64,000 nucleotides of DNA from an uncultured Candidatus Saccharibacteria bacterium (GTDB lineage Bacteria > Patescibacteriota > Saccharimonadia > Saccharimonadales > Saccharimonadaceae). Below the pieces are notes generated by a model, which ran no database searches, had not been told where the DNA came from, and saw nothing but the letters and a program-made list of their open reading frames with translations. A program made the translations under genes and the position numbers. Position 1 is the first letter of the stretch; each line of letters starts with the position of its first letter. The stretch covers positions 1-64,000 of the forward strand of contig CAMYXA010000001.1 in assembly GCA_947302975.1 (NCBI GenBank). The letters run 5' to 3'. Shown here in pieces: positions 1 through 9,255 of this stretch.

Positions 1-455
1 TTTGGCGCTCCATTCCAGAAGCTTCCGCTACGATCTAAAGGATTGTATCTTTATCCACTCAGTTAACGCTGTTGGTTTTTATGCTGAACGGCCACTTGCG
101 CAGTCGCTCAGCATAAAAATTATCTAATTTCGCAACCCCTCTAATAACTCAGGTCGTTAAACCGTTAGGTTATCTTGAGGTTTGGACTGTTCCAATTTCG
201 CTCGCCACTACTTTCGGAATCGTTGTTTACTCTATTTTCCTCAACCTACTAAGATGATTCAGTTCGGCTGGTTCCCGTCCTCTACCCTATGTGTTCAGGT
301 AGCGACAATGTGGCATGACCCACATTAGGTTTCCCCATTCGGCAATCCCCGGATCAATTCTCGTTCTCAGATCCCCGAGGCTTATCGCAGAGTCCTACGG
401 CCTTCATCGGTATTGATTGTCAAGGCATCCACTATCAGTGCCCTTAATTACCTTT
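1..455 (-). rRNA. 23S ribosomal RNA, 5' portion (truncated by window start)
   Basis: Reverse complement contains conserved 23S 5' segments: 'GTGGATGCCTTG', 'CGATGAAGGCCGTAGGACTCTGCGATAAGCC', 'TGCCGAATGGGGAAACC', 'AGTAGTGGCGAGCGAAATTGG'. The mature 5' end is approximate. Confidence 0.95.
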
Positions 456-663
456 TTATGCATTGACTTAACTAGCAATCGAAGCTCGATCACTATTACC
501 GTCAATTAAAATCTTTTCATCGTTATTTTCAAATTGTTAAATTCTAGAAAGAGTCTTAAGAAACTACTCCTGAGGCTGTTAAAAGCGACCTCAAAAGATT
601 TCCTCGCTTTCTTTTTATCTTTTACAGAGGTCGCAAGAGAGGCGACTTGTTCAACTGAGAATG

Positions 664-692
664 ATTATATCGCACTCTCCGAAAAAATGCAA
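664..692 (-). promoter_or_regulatory. Sigma70-type promoter for the 23S rRNA gene
   Basis: Reverse complement reads TTGCAT-N17-TATAAT (rc of 687-692 and 664-669), about 200 nt upstream of the 23S 5' end on the same strand. Confidence 0.75.
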
Positions 693-774
693 GGGTTTTT
701 TTGACTTTTTTTCGAGATTTTGGCTATTTTGGGGCTTTTTTAGGGGTTTTTGGCGGTTTTTCAGGGAAAATGAG

Positions 775-1266
775 CTAAAATTCGATTTTTTCGGACACCC
801 AGGAGACGAAATCTTCGTAACTATTATATATATGGGCGTCCTCTTCGGAGTCGGAGCGAAGGTGGGCTACGAGCTCGCCGTTTACGACAATTCCGAAGGA
901 TGGAGCGTATTTGATGGTGTCATGGAGCGAAGATTCGCGGAAATCTTCCCACGTATAATAATATATAGTGATGTTTTTCTCTGTTGCGAGCCTAGCGACA
1001 TAGCTGACAAGATCAGCGCTGCAGCTAGGAAGATAGGTTGCAAAGAGGAAAGTTTTCTTTTCGGAGGCATATTTTGTATAGGTTTCGGAGTCCAAGGTTT
1101 CGATGATACCGGTATTGGTGAATTCCGGGCTCAGTTTGGCAGGAGATGGGGCTTTGTCATTAAACCATCCTCCGGCTAGGGAGCGGACCACAATAGAGAC
1201 AACAAGAAGAATCAGCATCAGAGAGAGGCCAATGATAGCTCTTTTTGGAAGTTGTTTTTCAGACAT
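775..1266 (-). CDS. Membrane-anchored thioredoxin-like protein (no CXXC)
   Basis: N-terminal TM helix followed by a Trx-like pattern 'KTFLFATYLPSCSADL...YAPSFGIVVNGELVAHL'. Confidence 0.6.
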   Translation of the reverse strand: MSEKQLPKRAIIGLSLMLILLVVSIVVRSLAGGWFNDKAPSPAKLSPEFTNTGIIETLDSETYTKYASEKKTFLFATYLPSCSADLVSYVARLATEKNITIYYYTWEDFRESSLHDTIKYAPSFGIVVNGELVAHLRSDSEEDAHIYNSYEDFVSWVSEKIEF

Positions 1267-1268
1267 TG

Positions 1269-1961
1269 TTATTCAGCCTTCGAGAGATTAGCAAAGTTGA
1301 TATCATGATAGGCGATGCGCCAGAAATCATAGGTGTCGAGGCCGTTTTCGTCGGTGTGCTTTAGAGAAACGTTGTTTTTGCCTTCGTAGTACCAGTAGCC
1401 ACCAACGTTGTAGATCTTGTTTTCATCCCAACCGAGAGAGACGAGGAAGTTTTTAGCCATGCCAGCATAGCCACCACCGCCACACATGAGGAAGATGTTT
1501 TTATCCTTCGGGAAGAGACCTTCGATGATAGAGAGGGATTCTTTATAATTGGCGACATATTTCCCTTCTTCGTTTTTCTTAAAGAGGGTTTCGCCAGTGT
1601 AGGTTTCGCCGACTGCCTCTGGGAGACCAGTTACAGGGATAAGATATGGGAGTGGGACAACTTCGAAGCCGTTTACGATGCCAGAGATATAGGAGTCGCC
1701 ACCGATGGCTTCATAGTTTCCTGGATCAACGAGCATGCGCATATCGCGATAGACGGAGTCCTTACGGCCCAAGTAATTATCAATAGTGGATTCGTTGATG
1801 TTTTTGTCGATACCGAATTGTTCGCCGCGTTGACCTTCGGTTACCTCTGGCTTTGGAAGATTTGGCGTGAATTCAATTGGGAAGACATATTTTCCGAGCA
1901 CAAAAGCACCGGTCGCAATTACGAGCATAGTAATAACAATCCCCCAAATAACTTTTTTCAT
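1269..1961 (-). CDS. Membrane-anchored rhodanese-like domain protein
   Basis: 'IFLMCGGGGYAGMAKNFLVSLGWDENKIYNVGGYW' resembles a rhodanese active-site loop; SD AAGGAG before ATG at 1961. Confidence 0.6.
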   Translation of the reverse strand: MKKVIWGIVITMLVIATGAFVLGKYVFPIEFTPNLPKPEVTEGQRGEQFGIDKNINESTIDNYLGRKDSVYRDMRMLVDPGNYEAIGGDSYISGIVNGFEVVPLPYLIPVTGLPEAVGETYTGETLFKKNEEGKYVANYKESLSIIEGLFPKDKNIFLMCGGGGYAGMAKNFLVSLGWDENKIYNVGGYWYYEGKNNVSLKHTDENGLDTYDFWRIAYHDINFANLSKAE

Positions 1962-2014
1962 CAATAACTCCTTTTTCTCATTATAGCACAACTGTTTTGG
2001 GGGTGTTTGTTTTA

Positions 2015-3886
2015 TTAGCGACCGCCGCCGCCTCCGCCGCCGCCACCGCCGCCGGAGAAGCCGCCGCCACCACCGCCGGAGCCGCTGGAGCCACCATAAT
2101 GAACAGAGGAGGTTGAGTAGCTTGAGGCACTAGAGACAACCTTGGAGATTTCACTCATAGTGTAAACACCGGCCCAGTTTGGGGTTTCGATGTTTTCGAT
2201 TTGGTAGTATTTCTGGAGCTCTTTCATCCAGCTTTCTTCAACACCAAAGAGTGCAGCGTATGGAAAAAGCGACTCGTAGAGTTTTACGATTCCCTCGGTT
2301 GAGGTGTCGGCACCTTTGACGCTTTGGAAGAAGGCAAGGCGATCTTTTTCGGCCATATTAATATATAGTTTGAGACCATCCATGTAGCGGGAGGCTTCGA
2401 TGCCGAGTTTTTCGTAGCCGCGGAATTTGTTGGATTTGTTCGAAAGGATAGTCCAAATCGCGAATGCTACGAATACGAGACCGAGAATAATCATAATGGC
2501 TAGGGAGGCTCCCACGTAGCGGACGCCTTCACTATAGATATCCCAGCCGTCGGCTCCTGAAATATTATCAAGCCCTGTAGCAATCGCCACGGCGACAATT
2601 CCAAATACGTATGGAGCCGTTATGAACATGAGTACCATGATGACAATCCAGGCAGAACTGACATCACTACCAAATACTTTGCCGAATTTGTCGTTTACGA
2701 GTTTGTCTTTTTTGGCATCGTTCTTTCCGGCGCTATCGAAGCGTTTACCGAGAGAGACAAGAGTATAATCGGCGTTGCGGCGCTTGATTTTGATGATATC
2801 TCCATCTTTAAATGAGGTGCCACCGTTCAAGATTTCGATGATGGTGCGTTCGGCAAGACTCATGCTGGAGCTGTCTTTTACGAGGATATTCCATTGCTGC
2901 TTACCGAAGAGGCCCACCTCGCCTTTTTGGAGTTCGATTTTCTTCTTAATAATCATATCAAGGAGCAGGGCTACCTTTGGATCCTTTTTCTTGCCCAGGT
3001 AAATAGTGGACATTTCGAGGAGATTATAGCATTTGTGCGGGGCATATTCTGGTTTCACGAAGTATTCTTTGTGATATTTACGGATTTCGGCGGTGCTCCT
3101 GTAGCGTTTAATCGGGATAATCATTAGGAGTGCGAGAACAATAACGACGATGGCAAGCAGCCAGTAGGCCAGATAGCTATCTTTTGGTTCTTGAATCACG
3201 AATGAGTCAGGATGGAGCGTGATGGCAAAAGTGAGGTTTTCATAGCTTGATAGTCTTTTTGAATAGAACATTAGACCGTCGTCAATCTCGCTGATAGTAC
3301 AGCGGTTTTGGCCCTTGTCTCCGCGGGAGCCAACATAGCACCATCTGCCGCCATCGAGATATTTTTTGTCGATGTGGACACGGGCGATAACCTCGTCAAA
3401 TCTTTGGCTCCAACCAGTTCCGTTGGTGTTCCAATAGATTTCTTGTTGGTTTTCGTATGGGGTGACGACGTTGGTGAAGGTGTAAATAAATTCGTATACC
3501 TGAGTGCCGGTGACATATTCTTCGGTCCCGGTGCAAACCTCATAATAATCATCCTCTTTTTCGATACTATAGATTGGTTCATAGGCACCGTTTCGTCTCA
3601 CGACGATGTCTTTTTCGCGAAGGTCGTCGAGGATTTTGTAGCGACCTTCTTTGTTGGAATGCGGAATGCGGCGGCAAATGCCCTTGTTTTGTTTGTAGGT
3701 TGGGAAGACGGCGGTGAGTTTTTCGTCGACCTTCATCTTGGAGGTTCCGTCTGCGGTTCTTTCTGGATAATAGTCGGCTTCGAATTTTGAGAAGTAGAAA
3801 TCGTTGACGTTTTTAGCTTCGGCCGGAGCGCCGATAAGAGATGCTGCGGTTATTATCGCAAAAAATAGAACTATGAACCTTTTCAT
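2015..3886 (-). CDS. DUF2207-type predicted membrane protein with poly-glycine C-terminus
   Basis: Signal peptide, extracellular DUF2207-like domain, TM segments, 'SGGGGGGGGGGGR' tail; TACAAT 6 nt before ATG at 3886. Confidence 0.75.
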   Translation of the reverse strand: MKRFIVLFFAIITAASLIGAPAEAKNVNDFYFSKFEADYYPERTADGTSKMKVDEKLTAVFPTYKQNKGICRRIPHSNKEGRYKILDDLREKDIVVRRNGAYEPIYSIEKEDDYYEVCTGTEEYVTGTQVYEFIYTFTNVVTPYENQQEIYWNTNGTGWSQRFDEVIARVHIDKKYLDGGRWCYVGSRGDKGQNRCTISEIDDGLMFYSKRLSSYENLTFAITLHPDSFVIQEPKDSYLAYWLLAIVVIVLALLMIIPIKRYRSTAEIRKYHKEYFVKPEYAPHKCYNLLEMSTIYLGKKKDPKVALLLDMIIKKKIELQKGEVGLFGKQQWNILVKDSSSMSLAERTIIEILNGGTSFKDGDIIKIKRRNADYTLVSLGKRFDSAGKNDAKKDKLVNDKFGKVFGSDVSSAWIVIMVLMFITAPYVFGIVAVAIATGLDNISGADGWDIYSEGVRYVGASLAIMIILGLVFVAFAIWTILSNKSNKFRGYEKLGIEASRYMDGLKLYINMAEKDRLAFFQSVKGADTSTEGIVKLYESLFPYAALFGVEESWMKELQKYYQIENIETPNWAGVYTMSEISKVVSSASSYSTSSVHYGGSSGSGGGGGGFSGGGGGGGGGGGR

Positions 3887-3910
3887 AGTTCTATTGTACC
3901 GCATTTTTGC

Positions 3911-4819
3911 TTAGGCGCCGACGCGGTCTTTGGAATTTTTGCGAGCGGCGTTGTGCTCGACGTATTCGATAATCTTGGCAGCAACGTTTCGGCCAGTGAC
4001 TTTTTCGATGCCGAATCCTGGAGAGGCATTCACCTCGAGTACGAGTGGGCCGCGATTTGAGCGCATGATATCGACGCCAGCGATGTGAAGGCCCATGGCC
4101 TTTGCGGCACTCACGGCGACCTTTACTTCTTCGTCGGTGAGTTTGACAATCTTTCCCTCGCCACCTTTATGGAGGTTGGAGCGGAAATCATCGGTCAAAG
4201 ATTGACGTTGCATGCTAGCGACGACACGGTTTCCTACGACAAAGGCACGAATGTCGGTGCCGGCGGATTCTTTGACAAACTCTTGAAGGAGAATGCTGGT
4301 GCCATCTTCGTTGTAAAGATAAAAGGCTTGGAGAGCGGACTTGGCAGCTTTTTTGGTGTCAGCAAGAACGACGCCGTTGCCATGAGTACCAACAGCGAGC
4401 TTAATAATAACTGGAAGGTCAAGCTGATCAAGAAGATCGTCGATATCGGTAGTGTTACGAGAAACGAGAGTTTTTGGAGTGTCGATGCCACTCTTGGTCA
4501 AAATCTGAGCGGCGCGGAGTTTGTCGCGAGTACGAGTGATTGCAATCGAGCTAGCGGCAGACCAAACGCCTTGCATTTCAAATTGGCGAACGATAGTACA
4601 GCCATATTTGGTCATATTATTAGAGATACGTGGAAGAATAGCATCATAACCTTCGAGTTTCTTACCATGATAAAAAACATCTGGGTGGCGGTTATCGAGA
4701 GCAATGTAACAGTTCTTATATTTGATGACCTTTACCTTGTGACCACGTTTTTCAGCCTCTTCAACGAGGCGCTTGGTGGAGTAGTTGGCGTTGCCATTTG
4801 ATAATATAGCGATTTTCAT
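3911..4819 (-). CDS. rimK: RimK-family ATP-grasp ligase (alpha-L-glutamate ligase-like)
   Basis: ATP-grasp signatures 'LPVIIKLAVGTHGNGVVLA', 'ILLQEFVKESAGTDIRAFVVGNRVVASM', 'AGVDIMRSNRGPLVLEVNASPG'; SD before ATG at 4819. Confidence 0.88.
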   Translation of the reverse strand: MKIAILSNGNANYSTKRLVEEAEKRGHKVKVIKYKNCYIALDNRHPDVFYHGKKLEGYDAILPRISNNMTKYGCTIVRQFEMQGVWSAASSIAITRTRDKLRAAQILTKSGIDTPKTLVSRNTTDIDDLLDQLDLPVIIKLAVGTHGNGVVLADTKKAAKSALQAFYLYNEDGTSILLQEFVKESAGTDIRAFVVGNRVVASMQRQSLTDDFRSNLHKGGEGKIVKLTDEEVKVAVSAAKAMGLHIAGVDIMRSNRGPLVLEVNASPGFGIEKVTGRNVAAKIIEYVEHNAARKNSKDRVGA

Positions 4820-4820
4820 T

Positions 4821-5312
4821 TTATTCTCCTTCCCCAAAATATTTTTGATGGAACTTGTATGAATCCTGTTTTAGTTCGTCGTTTAGTACCGCAGTCTGGG
4901 CGTTTTTCTCGGTTTTGATGACGCTTTTTGATACGTCCACAATAAATTTACCACGAATCGTACGTTTTCCGATAAGGATCGGAAAGTTGTTTTTGCTGCG
5001 GTCCGACAAGGTAACGAGGGCGTTGATTTTGCGACCGGCAAGCTTCATTGTAAGGTGGGTGCGGTATGCGATTTTTTCGCCGCCGTGAGAATTTCTAGTT
5101 ACAACCGTACTGTAGTCGGTGCGCTCAATGACTTCTCCGGTATAGAACGGGCTAGATTTATCAAAAAGAGTAAAGCTTAGAACGCCATCTTTGGACATCT
5201 TGATATTTGATGCCCAAACAGAAGTAGAATCGGCACCAGTGTCGATCTTGGCCGGGGCTTTTATACCCATGATTCCGATATAGGCATTCGTGCCGATTAC
5301 TTTCTTGTCCAT
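4821..5312 (-). CDS. RimB/'ATP-dependent zinc protease' family (retropepsin-like fold) protein
   Basis: 'IGTNAYIGIMGIKAPAKIDTGADSTSVWASNI' DTGA motif and 'FPILIGKRTIRGKFIVDVSKS'; adjacent to rimK. Confidence 0.82.
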   Translation of the reverse strand: MDKKVIGTNAYIGIMGIKAPAKIDTGADSTSVWASNIKMSKDGVLSFTLFDKSSPFYTGEVIERTDYSTVVTRNSHGGEKIAYRTHLTMKLAGRKINALVTLSDRSKNNFPILIGKRTIRGKFIVDVSKSVIKTEKNAQTAVLNDELKQDSYKFHQKYFGEGE

Positions 5313-5381
5313 ATCTTATTATTATAGCATAAAATAGGGTTTTTGTCTAGATTTGCAGGATATTTATGATATAATACTGGC

Positions 5382-6230
5382 ATGAAAAATACGCTTGTTA
5401 TTGCAAGTCATAAACCCCATATTTTGGAATTTGTTGATTCCCTAAATAAGGATGCCGACCTTAGTGTTCGCTTGTGGGATTATCACGAGATTAATATCGA
5501 AATTGAGAAAGGTGTCAGTCGGGTTTCTTGCGGAGATGAGAGCTTGGATGATTTTGATGAAATCTTGGTTTTAGCGGCGCCAGACCACTTGCATCATGTC
5601 TTTAGCACGATTGGACTTTATGCTGAGACTCATGGACTTTCGATGCATGATCATACTTTCGGCGATGCGAGCGGCAAACTCTATCAAATGATGAATCTTC
5701 AGAATGCTGGGCTTAATGTTCCGGACACTTTTTATGGGACGCCGGAATTCCTCGAGAAGGCGCTTTTTAAAATGGGTGGCGTTGGGGTTTTGAAATCGAC
5801 CCACGGGACGAAGGGCAATCAGAATTATCTCGTTAATAGTCCTCTGATGCTACGACAGATTTTAGCCGAAAACGAGAATACGACTTTCATCTTGCAGAAT
5901 TTTATTAAAAACGATGGCGACTATCGCGAAATCGTGATTAATTACACAGCTTTTCTTTCAATCTTCCGTTCGTCTGGCGGAAAGGATCACCGCAACAATA
6001 CTTCGCTGGGTGGCTCTGCCAAGATCGTCGAAGATGTGGACGAGGAGCTTCTTAGGCTAGCGGAGTCCGCCGCGCGCGCCATGAAAATTGAGTTTGCTGG
6101 CGTTGACGTGATGAAGGATCAGGACTCTGGCGAATATTATATTCTTGAAATCAACCGCACGCCACAGTTTGCTTCCGGCTCTTTTGTGGATGAAAAAACC
6201 GAAGCTTTGAAGAAATATTTGAAGAATTAG
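5382..6230 (+). CDS. Second RimK-like ATP-grasp protein
   Basis: 'GGVGVLKSTHGTKGNQNYLV', 'FILQNFIKNDGDYREIVIN', 'EFAGVDVMKDQDSGEYYILEINRTPQF'. Confidence 0.82.
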   Translation: MKNTLVIASHKPHILEFVDSLNKDADLSVRLWDYHEINIEIEKGVSRVSCGDESLDDFDEILVLAAPDHLHHVFSTIGLYAETHGLSMHDHTFGDASGKLYQMMNLQNAGLNVPDTFYGTPEFLEKALFKMGGVGVLKSTHGTKGNQNYLVNSPLMLRQILAENENTTFILQNFIKNDGDYREIVINYTAFLSIFRSSGGKDHRNNTSLGGSAKIVEDVDEELLRLAESAARAMKIEFAGVDVMKDQDSGEYYILEINRTPQFASGSFVDEKTEALKKYLKN

Positions 6231-7078
6231 ATTCCGCTCATAATGAGCAGAACATTTCGGTGCTCAGCGCCGTCAAACGTGTTTAGGCGATCTGGTTTTC
6301 TTGGGTCTTTTAGAAAATCCCCAGCAAAGTTTTTGGCGCATTCATTCTGGATTTTTTCTCTGATACTGGACTTAAGGTCGGTAAGTTTGGCGCAGACTAA
6401 AAATTCCAGTTTTGCGTCGAGGGAGATTTCTGAATAATCGGCAAGGATAATGTCCTCGGATTTTTTGAGAAGCGCGCGGTAGGCCGCCGTTCTTGATGGC
6501 TCGACTGGTCTTATATAGAAGTTGGTGTCACAAAGAATAATGTGGGTAACAAAGTAGACAAACGCGGTCTGGTTTTTGAATTCGTGGGTAGCGGCGAAAT
6601 CAATAAGCTTTTTGAATGGGTCCTTACCGGATGGAAAAAGAGTTTCGGTGAGACAGATGACGTTAATGGCGAAAGTCGAGAGAGTTTCGAGAGCGTTCGA
6701 ATCGTTCAGGAGACTGGCTCCTAGTTGATGAAGTTTTTCTTCTGGATAGATGTTGGTTAGTTTTTCTCGAATATCAATTCCGTATTCATTCTTGAGATGG
6801 TTCACGCGAAATAACGCAGCTTCAATAGCGTAAAGGTGGTCGTATTTTTCAAAAAACTCTTTACGTTCTTCTAGGAAATTAACCTCTGAATAGTCATTGT
6901 CTTCTAGGATTTGTTCAATGTTCTGGTCCGGAACATTGTTTTTCAAAAACTCATCAAAATCATGAACCTTGAAAAAGTTTTTGATGCGTGTTGCAAAATG
7001 AAATTTCTTTTCTGGGCTTAATTCATCAAAATGCGCAAGATAATAGTCTTTTGCGCAAGCAGAAAGATTTTCGTTCAT
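6227..7078 (-). CDS. Hypothetical alpha-helical protein
   Basis: Intact 283 aa ORF with TACAAT 6 nt before the ATG; no family recognised with confidence. Confidence 0.6.
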   Translation of the reverse strand: MNENLSACAKDYYLAHFDELSPEKKFHFATRIKNFFKVHDFDEFLKNNVPDQNIEQILEDNDYSEVNFLEERKEFFEKYDHLYAIEAALFRVNHLKNEYGIDIREKLTNIYPEEKLHQLGASLLNDSNALETLSTFAINVICLTETLFPSGKDPFKKLIDFAATHEFKNQTAFVYFVTHIILCDTNFYIRPVEPSRTAAYRALLKKSEDIILADYSEISLDAKLEFLVCAKLTDLKSSIREKIQNECAKNFAGDFLKDPRKPDRLNTFDGAEHRNVLLIMSGI

Positions 7079-7095
7079 ATTATTATTGTAGCAGA

Positions 7096-7311
7096 TTAGA
7101 TAGTGATGCGAGTTTCGACGCAGCCGGTGGAGAGATTGCGAACGACTAAATCAACGCCGTTGGCAGCGCGTTCGATGCGGTGAGTAACGTAGCCGGAAGA
7201 GTTGCGAACAACAAGCGAGTTGGAGACAAGACTGCCTTCAATATATGATGAGCCATCTGGCCCGCGATAGATAACGCCGTTTCGTAGCAGCATTTCTTCC
7301 AAATACGCCAT
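7096..7311 (-). CDS. Small 71-aa hypothetical protein, beta-rich
   Basis: ATG at 7311 preceded by 'GGGAGAAAAA'; protein MAYLEEMLLRNGVIYRGPDGSSYIEGSLVSNSLVVRNSSGYVTHRIERAANGVDLVVRNLSTGCVETRITI. Confidence 0.6.
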   Translation of the reverse strand: MAYLEEMLLRNGVIYRGPDGSSYIEGSLVSNSLVVRNSSGYVTHRIERAANGVDLVVRNLSTGCVETRITI

Positions 7312-7388
7312 TTTTTCTCCCTTGAATTTTAAATAGTGTAGACCTATTAGAGAGGAAATGCAAGCATAGGCGTGAAGAATTTTGGAAA

Positions 7389-8279
7389 TTAATTCCAAAA
7401 GCCGCGTTTTTTGGAATTTCTGAATTCTTCGAGGAGTTCTTTTTGCTTTTTGGAGAGGTTTTTTGGAGTCTCGACAATGACGGTGACGATGTGTGGACCG
7501 CGGTCTCCGTCGGCACGGAATGGGACGCCGTGGCCGGAAAGTTTGAATGGAGTTCCGGACTGGGTGCCGGCTGGGACTTTCATGGTGATTTTGCCGTCGA
7601 CAGTTTCGACTTCGATTTCGCAACCGAGTGCAGCGTCGACCATACTGATGACTTCTTCACTAAGAATAATGTTCCCTTCGCGAGTGAGATGCTTGTGGGA
7701 CTTAACGTGAATGCGGACATAGAGGTCGCCTTTTTCACCGTCTGGAGTTGGAGCTTCGCCGCCTTTGCCACGGAGACGAATTGACATGCCATCATCGATG
7801 CCGGCTGGGATTTTGATTTTGAGATCTTTGCCATTGTAGTCGACAGTTTTGGTGGTACCGAAAATTGCTTCTTCAAAAGTTAACGTGACCTGAACTTGAT
7901 AATCGTCGCCACGGCGTGGACGGCGAGGACCGCCGAAACCGAAGAGGCTGCCTAGGATATCTTCAAAGCCGCCGCCACCAAAATCGAAGTTGAAGGATTG
8001 GCCATTGAAGTTGAAGTTGCCGTTCTGGAATGGGTTGCCGCCAGCGGCACCGCCGCCGACACCGGCATGGCCGAATTGATCGTAGCGAGCGCGTTTTTGT
8101 TTGTCGCTCAAAACATCATGAGCCTCGTTAATCTCTTTGAACTTAGCTTCAGCTTCTTTGTCGCCAGGGTTTTTGTCAGGATGATATTTGACCGCGAGTT
8201 TGCGGTAGGCTTTCTTTATTTCATCATCAGATGCGTTTTTGGAAACGCCAAGAACTTCATAATAATCACGTTTTGCCAT
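7389..8279 (-). CDS. DnaJ/CbpA-type co-chaperone without zinc-finger domain
   Basis: J-domain '[36 protein letters not shown]', G/F-rich linker, C-terminal substrate-binding domain; no CXXCXGXG repeats. Confidence 0.92.
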   Translation of the reverse strand: MAKRDYYEVLGVSKNASDDEIKKAYRKLAVKYHPDKNPGDKEAEAKFKEINEAHDVLSDKQKRARYDQFGHAGVGGGAAGGNPFQNGNFNFNGQSFNFDFGGGGFEDILGSLFGFGGPRRPRRGDDYQVQVTLTFEEAIFGTTKTVDYNGKDLKIKIPAGIDDGMSIRLRGKGGEAPTPDGEKGDLYVRIHVKSHKHLTREGNIILSEEVISMVDAALGCEIEVETVDGKITMKVPAGTQSGTPFKLSGHGVPFRADGDRGPHIVTVIVETPKNLSKKQKELLEEFRNSKKRGFWN

Positions 8280-8324
8280 ATCAATAATTATACGCTTCTA
8301 GCAGTCGGAATGCAAGAGTGCCAA

Positions 8325-9254
8325 CTACTGGCAAAGAGTAATAATGCCGTTTTCGAATTCAGCCAGGTTGATTCGGTAGGCTTTGAGCCAATCGGCTGCA
8401 GCCTTTTTCGAGGAGGCCTCAGTCTTTTTCCTGTCGCCGCAGGAGTAGTTGATGATGTTGAAGTGGGCCTTCCCTTCGTTAGTGTATGTGAGTGATAGTT
8501 TATATTGATTGCCGAGGGAATTTTTCCCGACATGAGGAAGATTATTGAAAACGCTTTGGTCTTGATAATTGATTTCGTAGTCATCCGGGTTGAAGCCTCT
8601 GTTTACGATTTGCTGAATCGCAGCGTCGTAGTTCCCCCCAGTGTAATCCGCAATATTGATGACAAATTGTTGGTTTTTGGCTGGGTCGAAATATCCGTAG
8701 ATACTGTAGCGGGTTCCGAATGGAGAGCCTTTTTCGTCGATTTCAATTGGGAGAATCTTGCTGATTGGGTTTTTCTGTTCCTCTTTTAGGAGTTTGGTTG
8801 AATTATACATACCTACACAGTTCGAGTCTTCGTATTTGACTTTATCGAGTTCAGGGCAGTCAATGACTGGATTTACAGAGGTGCTTTTGAAACTTACCGG
8901 AACGTGCGAAATATTGTAGCTTTGCTTCAAAGTGTCGCTATCGATAATGAAAGAAACGGACTTTAGCTCATTATTTTCTTTTGATTCACTGTAGGTGTTG
9001 TCGCGAATATACAGATCTTCTGGAATGGTAAATTTTCGTGACTCCAAGAAGTTTTTGGTGGCAATTTGGATGGCTTTCTTGTCTTCGGTCGGGAGACTCT
9101 TAGCGTACTGTTCTAGGTTCTTAATGACAATTGGATATGAATTATTCATGACAAGCGTTGCAATACTCACCCCGACAATCGAAAGAATAATGACAACAAT
9201 TACGGCGATTGTTATTTTCATGCTTTTTGACATATTGGATAGATTCTCAAACAT
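8325..9254 (-). CDS. Hypothetical membrane-anchored protein
   Basis: Intact ORF, N-terminal TM helix, extracytoplasmic remainder; lies beside the T4SS-like genes. Confidence 0.55.
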   Translation of the reverse strand: MFENLSNMSKSMKITIAVIVVIILSIVGVSIATLVMNNSYPIVIKNLEQYAKSLPTEDKKAIQIATKNFLESRKFTIPEDLYIRDNTYSESKENNELKSVSFIIDSDTLKQSYNISHVPVSFKSTSVNPVIDCPELDKVKYEDSNCVGMYNSTKLLKEEQKNPISKILPIEIDEKGSPFGTRYSIYGYFDPAKNQQFVINIADYTGGNYDAAIQQIVNRGFNPDDYEINYQDQSVFNNLPHVGKNSLGNQYKLSLTYTNEGKAHFNIINYSCGDRKKTEASSKKAAADWLKAYRINLAEFENGIITLCQ

Positions 9255-9255
9255 T

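Noticed and set aside
661-1179. 172-aa plus-strand ORF
   Set aside because: Phe/Trp/Gly-biased translation of the T-tract region and antisense to a convincing minus-strand gene; it covers the 23S promoter.
4085-4801. 238-aa ORF antisense to rimK
   Set aside because: Shadow ORF opposite a clear ATP-grasp gene. Similar shadows occur at 3308-3790, 7443-7784, 7998-8495, 12009-12305 and 22909-23241.
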